Shown: positions 11,947-23,719 of the stretch, piece after piece
Position numbering within the stretch: the stretch's first letter is position 1
How the letters are laid out: the number at the start of each line of letters is the position of its first letter
Position numbers and translations under genes: made by a program
Assembly: GCA_001931875.2 (NCBI GenBank)
Contig: MSJH02000819.1
Span: forward strand, 62,001-126,000
Direction of reading: 5' to 3'
Origin: Byssochlamys sp. IMV 00236
Lineage: Eukaryota; Ascomycota; Eurotiomycetes; Eurotiales; Thermoascaceae
Length of the DNA: 64,000 nt
The notes under the pieces: generated by a model
The model's input: the letters and a program-made list of their open reading frames with translations, nothing else
What the model was told of the DNA's origin: nothing
Database searches by the model: none

Positions 11947-13353
11947 TCTAATAAACCCCCAAATCCGGAAATATGCATGTATAGTAAGCAAGTAGCAAGG
12001 TTGTCTAAGATGTTATGTTATGGTCTCCTGGGTAGACAGGCGTACTATCAGGCCATTTGCAGTAATACGAAATAGAGATAGATTGATAGAAGACCATCTC
12101 CCACAATGATTCTGAAAAGCCGATTGTCTAAATGATTGATATTGCTATATCACTAAAGAGATTGTAAGCTAGGTATATACTTTAAAGATACAGGGAAGGG
12201 CTAGCAAAAAAAAAAAAATAATAATTGATGAAAAGCTTCATATTATCCCTTTTTCTAGTATGATTCTAGTGATTAACAGTAATGCTGATCTAGCTGACAA
12301 GCATTAAGGAGCTCCAATAAGCTCCAATAAGCTCAAAGATGGCGGAGCATTCGTTAGGCGTAATAATAAACGTACTAGTGATGCACTTCTCCGTATACAG
12401 TGAGACTATACGAACTATTACAGCCACGCATCAGAGAACCCCTAAGCTGCCTGGGGGCTCGACCCAGGATTATATGTATATGCAAGAATTACTCGGGGGG
12501 GTTTTGAATCCTACATTAGCCACCACATTCGACGACGGTAGGTTAACCACTGAGGGGTAACCTATATAATCTCGTGTACAGGTGGGAGATAAGGATTGTT
12601 AGCGTGTAGCATGATTTCAAATTGCTTGATTCTTATCCAATTATTTGTATTAAACGTCTAATATAGTTGTAAAGTTTTGGATGGTAACAAACGCTCTCCG
12701 ACTTACTCAGTACCATCTAGATGACCGAACCGAACTCCTGCGAGGGTCGAATGATCCGACACAACGCGGAGTACACTGCGGGCTCATTACTTGCATATAA
12801 CTAGCAGCAGATGAATCACACGCGCTAATCCGGAGTAGGAGTTTCGTGTGATCCAGGCACTAAAAGGTCAGAACAGCAAGATATGTTGGAGAACAGTCTC
12901 CTACAGGATTTTCAATTATTTTATCAAATATACCGCGCAAAGGTAAAGATCTCAACCCTCGGTTACGCTCTAGGCTCTGTGGTCCAAAGTATAGGTAGGA
13001 GCTGCAGTAATGGGCTGGGCCAGAAGAGGATCGTCCTATCAGAGAAATATGACCTGTAGTTAGATCTCTACAAGGCGAAATTGCATCCGCTAGGGTAGTA
13101 TCGCGCATGGCGGGAAGGATTTGGGGGCCATTTTAGTTCTCTTGAGATTGGAAGTGCCTAAGGACCGCTAGGATGTCCTATAGATAATAGAAATAAGCAT
13201 CCATCCTGTTAAAGCTGGTAAGGACTGAAATTGTCTATGTGGCCGGTCTGTACTGATCAACTCCAAGTCTCCCCTCCTCTTATCGATAGGTTCGTCTGGT
13301 TTATAAGTAGCGCTTGCTCCGCTAGTAAGTCGCCAGTCAAACCCTATCTCAAC
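11947..13353. other. Intergenic region vdtG-vdtR, AT-rich, with a possible tRNA/SINE relic
   Basis: 1.4 kb without a supported gene. The first 600 bp are AT-rich with short direct repeats (GCTCCAATAA at about 12312-12333). On the minus strand within 12440-12570 there are stretches resembling polymerase III A-box and B-box sequences (CTCAGTGGTTAAC, GGATTCAAAACC, GGGTCGAGCCC). I saw no TCG-N5-CGA site before vdtR. Confidence 0.45.
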
Positions 13354-14664
13354 ATGTCGTGGCAGGGTCATGAAGGCCCCAAGGTGAAGCTGCGGTCGGC
13401 ATGCGACCGGTGCTCTGCGAACAAGGTCAAATGCACTCAGGAGAAGCCCGAATGCGAGCGTTGTCGTCTTCTGAGCTTGCCTTGCAACTATAGCCGTTCG
13501 ATGCGGATAGGGAAACCACCCAAATCCCGACAGCGTGGATTGTCCAATATTGACCCGAAGACTCTCATGGGCGGGACTGTTACCAAAAAGCTCAGGCCGT
13601 GTCCGAGCGCGCCAGAGTCAGCGTGTAGAGGTTCATTCGAAGATGGAGATGGGGGCCCGTGGACAGAAACTATGACATTCGAGGAGATGTTATCCCGTCC
13701 CTCCCCACCTCCCTTTGCTGGACCGTCACACAATTCAAACCGTCCTACGAACATGGCTTCTACGAACCAAGATCAGTACTATCACGACAAAGGGAAACAT
13801 GGCGAAACAATGGATGAGATGCTGCAGACGCTGGTCCCAGACTCAGTGCAGTTCATAGAGTTCCCCAACACAGCCCGCGAAGACCAGAAACAACATCCAG
13901 AACTCAGGTCGGAAGAAGAGTATAGTGATTATAGATCCAAGTCTCTCTTCGAGGAAGGCTTGGCACGTATCGCACCGGATTGTGCTGGGGGGGTTATGGA
14001 CGTCTTATATGGCGAGGAGGCCTTAGTGCAGATGCCCAATCTGCACTCGAGTACGCATGACGGAAGCTCAAACACCCATGTTACTTCGTCCCACAACTGT
14101 ACGAGAGCCGTGATGGAGAATCTAGCCAAGCTATACCAAGTATGCGCACCTGCTGGAGTAGAGAATGGTTCCCACCCCACGACCGACCAAGTACTCAAAG
14201 CAAACAGCGACGCCATGAAGGACGCTGCGGATCTTTTGGCGTGCCCGTGTGCCAAGGACTTCTGCTTTCCCATCATACTTGGCATCACAGCATGCAGAGT
14301 TCTGGCCTGGTATCAGGTCGTGATCGACATGTATGACCCGGAGATTCCCATGGCCACGATGCCAACGGCACGCGAGGACATCAAGCACTGTCCGATTGCA
14401 TTCGGAGCGTATCAGCTGGATGAGGAGGTGAGCCAAGCAATGACCAGTCAATTCGTTCTACGAAACCTCCGTGCAATGACTCGATTTGTCAAGACCTATG
14501 TGGAGAACTTCTGCTCTGATATCAATAAGAACCGGCCAGGAAGCTGTAGCCTCATCTACCGCTCCCTGGGCACTTTTATGCAGACGCGGCTTGGAAATAC
14601 CATTGAGCAACTGGAGGATCGGTTGGCTGCATTTGATGGCGAGTATACAAAGAACATCGGATAG
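13354..14664 (+). CDS. vdtR: AflR-like Zn2Cys6 transcription factor, cluster regulator
   Basis: Pathway-specific activator. Single exon, 436 residues from the ATG at 13354. The reading frame stays open further upstream, but the zinc cluster then lies at the usual distance from the start. The cluster is complete: C17-X2-C20-X6-C27-X6-C34-X2-C37-X6-C44. It is followed by the basic linker GKPPKSRQRG, as in AflR-type regulators. The rest resembles the AflR family body (for example CPCAKDFCFPIILGITACRVLAWY). AflR proteins bind TCG-N5-CGA as dimers, and such palindromes recur in this cluster, so VdtR is the obvious candidate to bind them. The protein-DNA match is inference. Confidence 0.88.
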   Translation: MSWQGHEGPKVKLRSACDRCSANKVKCTQEKPECERCRLLSLPCNYSRSMRIGKPPKSRQRGLSNIDPKTLMGGTVTKKLRPCPSAPESACRGSFEDGDGGPWTETMTFEEMLSRPSPPPFAGPSHNSNRPTNMASTNQDQYYHDKGKHGETMDEMLQTLVPDSVQFIEFPNTAREDQKQHPELRSEEEYSDYRSKSLFEEGLARIAPDCAGGVMDVLYGEEALVQMPNLHSSTHDGSSNTHVTSSHNCTRAVMENLAKLYQVCAPAGVENGSHPTTDQVLKANSDAMKDAADLLACPCAKDFCFPIILGITACRVLAWYQVVIDMYDPEIPMATMPTAREDIKHCPIAFGAYQLDEEVSQAMTSQFVLRNLRAMTRFVKTYVENFCSDINKNRPGSCSLIYRSLGTFMQTRLGNTIEQLEDRLAAFDGEYTKNIG

Positions 14665-14665
14665 C

Positions 14666-14678
14666 TTCGGGCACCGAA
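14666..14678. promoter_or_regulatory. Palindrome TTCGG-GCA-CCGAA, vdtR/vdtX intergenic
   Basis: Perfect inverted repeat starting one base after the vdtR stop codon. Its core TCGGGCACCGA matches the AflR consensus on the minus strand. It is about 1.1 kb from the HR-PKS start, so its target is uncertain. Confidence 0.5.
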
Positions 14679-15296
14679 ACAATATCTGCCTTTCATTGCT
14701 TCTCAATCAAGCAGTTAATGGATTCCTAAACCTTCCACACCAAAGTTGGGGCAACGGCTCCAAGGACAGGGATGTCAAAGGACAATGGCAGAATATTTAT
14801 ACCACGTGGAAACCCTCACTGAAACTTGATTTAGGAGTTGTTTGGATATGATCGACTTGTACAGATCTTCAATGACAGTTTGTCTTTCGGGGTCTCGTCT
14901 CCCTGCGCCTCCGGAATCCTCCGGGCCTGGGAGTTTTTAAGTAGCTGCTATTGATATGGAGAAGGCACGGAGATCAGGAGAGAACAATGCTACAGTCGAG
15001 CTAAGGCAAGCAGGATGTAGCTCACGACAAGATATAGTATATGAAAGAGCAACTAGAAACTGACTGGCAATCTGTAACGTATATAAGTAATGGTCCTCCA
15101 TATTCTGGGTCCCTCCGATCCATATATAGGATTTGTATCTGAAACAATATAAAAAGTCGATATAAAGGATTAGCAGCAGAAATAATAAGGCAAAAGAGGA
15201 TTTATAATTTATACTATCATAGCAGCCCAAGCGCATGTTTTAAACCCCTGCGAGGATATCAATCTACCCGAGCTGCATGCCCTAGGCAAATAATCA

Positions 15297-15317
15297 TGTC
15301 ACGGGTTCCCCGTGACA
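15297..15317. repeat. Perfect short hairpin, 9-bp arms TGTCACGGG / CCCGTGACA
   Basis: Arms separated by three bases (TTC), about 480 bp upstream of the HR-PKS start. It could be an operator, a structured element or a relic of an insertion. Confidence 0.6.
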
Positions 15318-15650
15318 CTACATAGATGACATCTGTATTCTGCTGTATCCAGACCTCTGTGCCGTAATATTAATAACTTGTAGATTTAATAAGAAAATAA
15401 TATTTTCTTTCTTTTAGAGGGGCAAGTTACCCCTCACCTTAGACCCCGCTTGGTTTACTTTCTTGAGTATGAAATGCACAGACCGCGAGACGTGTCACAT
15501 AATGATAACTATTAATAATTGACCACTCAATGACTTAAATCTCAAGTTTAATCTCTCTGAGGTTGAAGAATTTGTCTGTTCTAATCTCAAATTTATTACA
15601 TTTCCCCTCCAATATGAGCTATTGAAAGACTCTTATAAACAAACACTATA

Positions 15651-15759
15651 GAAGAAAAGAAAGAAAAGAAAGAAAAGAAAGAAAAGAAAGAAAAGAAAGA
15701 AAAGAAAGAAAAGAAAGAAAAGAAAGAAAAGAAAGAAAAGAAAGAAAAGAAAGAAAAGA
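15651..15759 (+). repeat. Polypurine microsatellite, (AAAGAAAAG)n
   Basis: About 109 bp of uninterrupted A/G built from AAAGA and AAAAG units, ending 33 bp before the HR-PKS ATG and thus probably inside its 5' UTR or core promoter. Confidence 0.85.
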
Positions 15760-15791
15760 CAAACTCGGAATCGTCTACACAATTCAACGAC

Positions 15792-18700
15792 ATGTCTACT
15801 AGTGTACGTACTGCCTGCTTGAGAATAATCGTTCTTGATACTAAATTACTCGGTGTCTAGACTTGTGATTCATTGCCTGGTACTTCTACCCCAATGGCAA
15901 TCTGCGGTATAGCCGTGAGACTACCCGGTGGAATTTCCAACGATGCTCAGCTCTGGGACTTTCTTCTTGCCAAGCGCGATGCTAGATCACAAGTCCCCGG
16001 TAGTCGGTACAATATTTCGGGATACCACTCCGATTCGGGAAAGCATGGGACTTCAAAATCGAAGTATGGGTATTTTCTCGATGAATCTGTCGACCTCGGA
16101 ACCCTCGATACCTCGTTTTTCAGCTTTACGAAGCTTGAACTGGAGTACATTGATCCCTGTCAACGTCAACTGTTGGAAGTTGTCCGAGAGTGTTTTGAAA
16201 GCGCCGGAGAGGTCAACTATCGTGGAAAGGATATCGGATGTTTTGTTGGCTCGTTTGGCGATGATTGGACCGAAAACCTTACACATGATGAACAAACATC
16301 GGCCAAGTATCCTCTGATGGTTGGGGGTGACTTTGCTACTCCAAATCGAGTCTCATACGAGTACAACCTTCATGGGCCAAGTGTGAGCATTCGAACAGCC
16401 TGCTCCTCGTCGCTCGTCGCGCTTCACTCTGCATGTTTATCGATCCAGAATGGAGACTGCTCAGCTGCCATTGTTGCTGGTTTCAACCTCATTCTCACCC
16501 CCACAATGACCATGATCATGTCGTCAAAGGGCGTACTTTCTGCTGATGGGTCTTCCAAATCATTTGATGCGGACGCGGACGGATATGGCCGAGGAGAGGC
16601 GGTCAATGCCGTATACATAAAGCCGCTCCATGACGCCATACGTGATGGAAACCCTATACGTGCCGTTATTAGGGGTACTGCTACAAATTCCGACGGAAAG
16701 TCGGCAGGTTTTACTGTACCCAGTGCTGATGCCCAGGAGGACGTCATTCGGAAAGCCTATAAAGCTGCTGGTATAAGTGACCTCTCCCAGACCGCGTTTG
16801 TGGAATGCCATGGCACAGGAACCACAGTCGGTGACCCTATAGAGGTTGCGGCAATTGCGAATACCTTTGGCGGCGATATGTACATTGGGTCCGTCAAGCC
16901 CAATGTGGGCCATTCTGAAGGTGCATCGGGGCTCACCTCTTTGATCAAGGCAGTGCTGGCTGTTGAGAACCGCACCATTCCACCTAACATCAAATTCAAT
17001 ACCCCAAACCCCAAGATTCCGTTTGAGGCTAAGAAAATAACTGTCCCTGTGGAGGCAACCCCATGGCCTTGGAACCGCTGTGTAAGAGCCAGTGTGAACA
17101 GCTTTGGAATGGGGGGCGTCAATGCTCATGTTATCATCGAGTCTGCCGATAATTTCACTCCACCAACCTCAGAAGTGATCGAAGAGCATGATTCAACCCC
17201 ACAACTACTGTTATTCTCAGCGAACACGCAGGATTCCCTCGAAGCAATGATCCAACGGAACCTTGCTTATTTGAGGGAGAATACTGACTCTCTGCGTGAT
17301 CTTGCATATACCATGGGTGCAAGGCGGGAACACCTTTCGTTCCGGGCTGCATCCATTGTACACAGCGACATGTCAGTTACTACAGCCTCGTTTGGAAAAG
17401 CTCCCTCAAGTCCACCGGACATCGTCATGGTCTTCGCGGGTCAGGGCGCTCAGTGGCCAGGCATGGGAGTCGAGCTTTTCAAGAGCAATGCCACCTTTCG
17501 AAGGTCAATTTTGGAAATGGATAGTGTCTTGCAGAGTCTGCCCGATGCCCCTGCCTGGTCGATCGCAGATGAAATCTCAAAGGAACACCAGACAAGCAGG
17601 CTTTATCTATCCTCTTACTCGCAACCGATATGCACTGCACTTCAGGTCGCACTGGTTAATACTCTTTTCGAGCTCAACATCAGGCCCTACGCCGTCATTG
17701 GTCATTCGTCAGGGGAGCTTGCCGCGGCCTACGCTGCAGGTAGGCTCACTGCTAGCCAGGCTGTGACGCTCGCCTACTACCGCGGCATTGTGGCAGGAAA
17801 AGTAGCACAGGCCGGGTGTATGGCCGCGGTTGGAATGGGAGCGTCTGAGATTAATCCGTTTTTGAGACCAGGAGTGGTTGTCGCTTGTGAGAACTCCCCG
17901 TCCAGTGTCACTATATCTGGTGATATCGATCAGGTGCAGCATGTGATGCAGGAAATATCTTTGGCACACCCAGAGATCCTGTGCCGGCGAATCAAGAGTG
18001 ATACCGCCTATCACTCACATCATATGAAATCTGTCGGAGATACATACCATTCATTCATCAATCCCTTTTTCTGCGGTGAGACCGAGGTCAATTGTCAACC
18101 CGTCCACTTCTTTTCCACGGTTACTGGCGATGAACTGAGTGATGGAGATCATGTGGGACCCAAATACTGGCAACAGAATCTAGAGTCCCCGGTCTTGTTC
18201 CAAGGAGCTTTGGAAAACATCATTTCTCGCCAAAGAAGCCGCCATCTTTTATTTCTCGACGTTTCGCCTCATAGCACTCTCGCTGGCCCAATTCGTCAGA
18301 CGCTGGAGCAAGCAGAAGTGGCCCATCCTTATGTCCCTTGTCTGATTCGTTTTAAAAACTGTGCTGAATCTTTCCTTTCTACCATTGGTCAACTGTATTC
18401 GCACAGGCAACCCCTTGATTTCAATATGCTCACCAACCCGGATCGAACTGCCAAAGTGCTCACCGATGTACCGACCTATCCATGGCAACATGGCTACTCC
18501 AGTCTGTACACGACACGCCAGAATAATGAATGGCTATTCCGCAAACAACCGAAACACGAACTTCTGGGAACTCGAGTGGTTGATAGCACAGATAATGAGC
18601 CCTGCTGGAGAAATGTTCTTTATCTAGAACATGTCACATGGCTTCGGGATCACAAAGTCTCTGGCAATATTGTCTTTCCAGCGGCTGGCTATGTCATGAT

Positions 18701-21700
18701 GGCTGGAGAGGCCGTGCGACAGATCGGCTCAACTGCGTCCGGATTCATCGTCCGCCAAATGGTTCTGGACACCGCAATGGTCCTGAATCAGTCAAACCCC
18801 ACGGAGATCGTAACCTCCCTTCGGAAGCATCGACGGGATAGATGGTATAGCTTCACGATCAGTTCACACAACGGCGTGAAGTGGATTGAGCACTGTTACG
18901 GGGAAGTTGCCCAGGTTCATGACCTACCCTCCACGGCGAGCACACACAAAGAAAACCTCTCTCGGGATATCAACATCTCCAATTGGTACAGAACCCTCAG
19001 TCGTGGGGGGGTTGAATTTGGACCTGCCTTTCAATGCGTCGAAAGCCAATCCTGCTCAGTTACCAGTAACACTGTGTCCGGAAGGATCGTATCTAAGGTG
19101 AATGAATCGACATACTATCCAGTTCACCCTACACAGTTGGATTCTGTTCTCCACATCGTATACGGTGCAATCTACAAAGGGTTCGACTGGCAGGTTGAAT
19201 CATTGCCTGTTCCAACGAGTATAGGAGAAATTATGATTGGCGAGTGTGTATCGGACTTAGATGTCACGATGTGGGCGGATGTCTCCAGAAAAAGCAATAT
19301 ACTCGTTAACGGGGAGGCTTTTGGGTCTGATGGCTGTCTTTTGATACGCATCAAAGACATCGTTCTTCGACCCCTTGGGGCAAATCAGGCTTGTTTTGAA
19401 GAAGATGAATCCCACGCTGGAGCAAGGCTGCTTTGGAAACCAAGTATACAATTCCTCAATCTTGCCGATCTTATTCAAACGCCGGCAAATTGGACGAAGC
19501 AAACGATGCTATTGAATGATTTTACTTCTTTGTGCATTGAACGAGCTCTCTGTCTTCTTCACGCGCAGGGTGTGTCTTCAAGCAGCAGCCATCTCCAAAA
19601 ATATCAGGACTGGCTCCAAAGACAGCCAAAACCAAGTTCTGAGCAAAGCATGGAATCATTGGTTGAGAAGATCCTAGCTACTTCGGCAGCACCCTGTGCC
19701 CGAGCAATGATTAAAGTATTGGAAAACATTGTCCCGATCTGCAAGGGTGAAATCGATGCTTTAGAAGTCCTCATGGGTGATGATACACTTTACGAACTCT
19801 ACAACTACCTTAATGAGGTTGACCGTACTCCGCTTTTTGACTCTCTAGGTCACTACCAGCCGCAACAGCGAATTCTTGAGATTGGGGCTGGTACAGGAGG
19901 AACAACAGCAAAGATTCTTCCTCGGACGAAGTACTCGACATATACATTCACAGATATTTCCGCGGCCTTTTTTCCAGCAGCAAAAGACCGTTTTCAATGT
20001 CATTCGAACGTAGTCTACCGGACACTTGACATAACCAAAGACCCCTTGGACCAGGGTTTCGAACCAGAGTCGTTTGATCTGATTGTTGCAGCAAATGTCT
20101 TGCACGCCACACCGAATCTGTACGAGACGCTCAGCAACGTCCGCAAGCTCCTTCACCCGCGCGGGAAGCTATTGTTAGAGGAACTTTGTGGTGACGCTAA
20201 GTTCACCAATTTCATTGTCGGGGTTCTGCCTGGCTGGTGGGCAGGCGAGTCTGATGGCAGAGCAGACGAGCCCTACATCTCTCCCGACCGTTGGGACAGT
20301 ATCCTGAAGGCTGCTGGTTTCAACCCCCTCGACGATGTTGCGTTTGATGCAGCACCGCCACTTCATAGCCTTGCATTCATGCTTGCAAGCCCTTCTTGTG
20401 TCCCTGAATCCCCATTAAAAAGAAACGTCACGTTGCTGTCTGATGTGACATCATCAGAAATTGCAGTACGAATGCAGAAGCAATTACTTTCTAGAGGGTA
20501 TAGTGTCGGTGTTCAGTCACTCGATCAGTCTTTGATGGATGGGGAAGACGTCATTATTCTTGTCGATACAGTATCTCCTTTCTTCCATAACCTGGATAGT
20601 AGAAAGCTTTCTACCTTTCAGAACCTCCTACGTGAACTGCAGCGATCACATTCCGGGGCCCTTTGGGTTACCCGATCGACTCAGATAGACTGCAGAGATC
20701 CTCGATACTCACCTACTCTCGGCGTCGCACGCACGGTTCGCTCCGAATTTGGCCTGGACTTCGGGACATGTGAGGTCGACACTCTCAAGTACACGAGCAT
20801 CGGGCTCGTCATTGATGTTTTCGAGGCGTTCCATGGCCGGCGTCATGGACAAAATGCCTACCCTGAATATGAATATGCCATTCGGGAAGACACAGTTCAT
20901 ATCGGACGATTATCTTCATTCTCTGTCCAGGAGGAATTGAGGCGGATCCAAAAAGCGCATGTGGAAACCAAAGACAACAGAATATCTCTTGTGGCTGGGA
21001 CAAGTGGGTTAGTTGACTCTTTAGCTTGGCAGGCCGATGCAGGGCAGCAAGTTCAGTTACTGGAAGATGACGAGGTTGAACTTCAGGTAGACACTGCTGG
21101 TGTGAACTTCCTGGTACGTTGCTCATCTCAATTCCAAGGAGAAAGCTAATGGAACAAGGATATCTATACCTGTTTGGGCAATTTGGAAATGCCTTGTACG
21201 GGAATGGGTCTCGAGGCCGCTGGTATTGTGCTTCGGGTTGGTGCACAAGTTCAGGGCCTTAGTCCGGGTGACAGAATAGCTACATTTGGCCCTGGGGCCT
21301 TTGCAACGACAATGATACTTCCAGAATCACGCTGCATCAAGATCCCTGACTGTCTAACACTCGAAGATGCAGCCGTCATGCCTCTTGCGTTTGCCACTGC
21401 CCTCCACGGATTGTGTGACCTCGGAAATTTGCAAAAGAATCAGGTAATTGTGCCGTTGCCTATGATAGATGCACCACTGACTGGACGTGCAGACTGTTCT
21501 TATCCATTCTGCCTCTGATGGAGTAGGCCTTGCTGCTATCCAAATCAGTAAAATGATTGGAGCGACCATCTACGCCACTGTCATTGGCGAGGATAAAGTG
21601 GAATATCTTACAGCGTCGCATGGTATCCCGCGAGATCACATTTTCAATTCGCGCGATTCATCGTTTCTAGATGGAATAATGAGAGTAACTAATGGCCGTG

Positions 21701-23348
21701 GAGTTGATCTGGTTCTAACCTCACTTTCTGCAGACTTCATTCAGGCTTCCTGTGACTGTGTTGCTAACTTTGGTAAACTGGTCAACCTTTCTAAGCCGAC
21801 TGCAGCCAACCAAGGACAATTTCCCATAAATTCCTTTCATCCTAACATGTCATACGCTTCCGTCGACATCATTGACTACATTAAGCGTAGACCAAAAGAG
21901 AGTAAACGGTACGTGATCACTTTCAGGCACTCGTACCAGCTTTGTCCTGCATGTAACTGACATGTGCGCGTTCCAGTCTGTTGGAGGAAATCGTGGAGCT
22001 TTATAAACAGGGACATATCCAACCTATTACCCCTGTGAAGACATTTACTGCGACGGATATCCGACAATGCTTTGATTACATGCAAAGCGGGCAACATATT
22101 GGCCAGCTGAGGCTCTCCTTGAAATCACAAGATACGTTCATTGAGGCGGTTTGCTCTCCCAAGACCATGATCTTCCAAAGTGATGCGTCTTACCTCCTCG
22201 TCGGGGGGCTTGGAGGGTTGGGTGCTGAGATAGCAAGGTGGATGGCTGAGCATGGTGCCAGAAATCTCATCTTCTTGTCTCGAAGTGCCGATGCAGAGTC
22301 TAATATCAGACTATTCCGTGAACTGGAAAGTCAAGGCTGTTCCGTGCAAGCAATCAAGGGAAGCGTCTGCAGCCCATCTGACGTTAAGAGAGCCATTTCA
22401 TCCGCCAGGATCAAATTGAAAGGCATTTTTAATATGTCCATGGTGCTACAGGATGCATCGCTGCTCAAAATGTCATCTGATGAATGGAACGCTGCAACCG
22501 GTCCAAAGATTCAAGGCACTTGGAATCTGCACGACGCAAGCTTGGACCAGGATCTTGACTTTTTCCTCCTTTTCAGCTCAATGGGTGGTATTCTTGGAAT
22601 ACCGGGACAGGCCAATTATGCCTCTGCGAACACCTTCATGGATGCGTTTGTGCAATTCCGCCATAGCTCCCATTTGCCTGCTTCTGTCATTGACATTGGT
22701 GCAGTCCAAGGTATTGGACATGTCGCCAATAACCCGGAGATTTTGAATCGACTCAAATTGCTCGAATGTGCCCGCATGAGCCAAAAGGATCTGTTCCACG
22801 CCATCACAATTGCCATATCTCATAGCCTTCCTCCACAAACCCTGGATTACAGCCGTTACGAAAACCCAGCGCAATTCATCACTGGGCTGAGAGACACCAC
22901 TGGTATGCTGGACAGCACCGGCGGAAAGTCCATGTTGCTGGATAGTCGCCTAGCTGCTTATGTTGGCAATTCTGCTGCTGTCACCGCACCCACGGAGACG
23001 AAAACTTCGGCAAACAAACTCAACCATTTCGTGTCTTCAGCTGCCACAGACTCTGCCATTCTTTCAGAACCCTCGGCGACGCAATTTGTTAGCTTGGAGA
23101 TCGCAAGATGGGTATTCGACCTTCTCATGAAACCGGTGGACGATGATTCAGAGATTGACCTTTCTCGCTCCCTCGTTGATGTCGGACTTGACAGTCTGGC
23201 TGCTGTCGAGATGCGGTCTTGGTTAAAATCCTCTCTGGGGTTGGACATTAGCGTTCTGGAAATCATGGCATCCCCCAGTCTGGCTGCGATGGGTGAGCAT
23301 GTTATAAGAGAGCTGGTAAGAAAGTTCGGGGGAGACAACAAAGATTGA
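15792..23348 (+). CDS. vdtX: Highly reducing polyketide synthase, KS-AT-DH-MT-ER-KR-ACP
   Basis: Iterative type I HR-PKS. Exons 15792-15803, 15861-21113, 21159-21443, 21493-21908 and 21977-23348 join to 2445 residues. The four-codon first exon gives a start MSTS before the conserved MAICGIAVRLPGG. All domains keep key residues: KS Cys185 (TACSSS) and His321 (HGTGT); AT Ser620 (GHSSG); DH His935 (DHKVSGNIVFP); methyltransferase SAM loop GAGTGG near 1345; ER nucleotide loop SASDGVGLAA after 1850; KR GGLGGLG near 2065 and Tyr2203; ACP Ser2395 (DVGLDSL). No release domain is present. It looks functional, but the known viriditoxin route does not need a reduced chain, so its product is unknown. The symbol vdtX is from memory of the described cluster. 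Confidence 0.85.
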
Positions 23349-23719
23349 GAGATTAGATAGCGTCATGTGAAATTCTTATATACTTATAAATCGAAACAAG
23401 TGGTTTTTGATTCAATCGCTACTAAGACATTTATGCCTAGAATCCGCCTTCTACGTCAGTCAGTCATGTATTCTATCGTAACTCATCCGACAGATAGAAA
23501 GTGGTTGCCAGCTCATTAGGCGACTATTTCAAAACCTTCGCAGGTCAACTTTCTGATCGGTCGTCCTTGAATAAAAACGTAAGTAACTTAACTAATTCTC
23601 TACCTATAGTCGAGATCTTAAGCCGACCCTCTACGTGAGGATTTAGCTTTTTTTTTTCTTTCATATTACCTTATTCGTATAAGTTCAGGAACTTCTATAT
23701 GTATTCTCCGATTAGCCTG

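Larger units (their letters stand above)
14665..15791. other. Intergenic region vdtR-vdtX, HR-PKS promoter
   Basis: 1.1 kb. Holds a TTCGG-N3-CCGAA palindrome directly after the vdtR stop (14666-14678), a perfect 9-bp-arm hairpin (15297-15317) and a long purine microsatellite (15651-15759) just before the PKS start. No supported ORF. Confidence 0.65.

Noticed and set aside
13231..13353. Longer N-terminus for VdtR from an upstream ATG
   Set aside because: It would add 41 unconserved residues. The ATG at 13354 places the zinc cluster at the normal distance from the start.
15596..15793. Minus-strand frame of repeated Phe-Phe-Ser
   Set aside because: It is the translation of the purine microsatellite and has no coding signal.
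15873..21149. HR-PKS start at a TTG codon (15873)
   Set aside because: An ATG mini-exon at 15792 with a clean intron gives a proper start; TTG initiation is not expected here.
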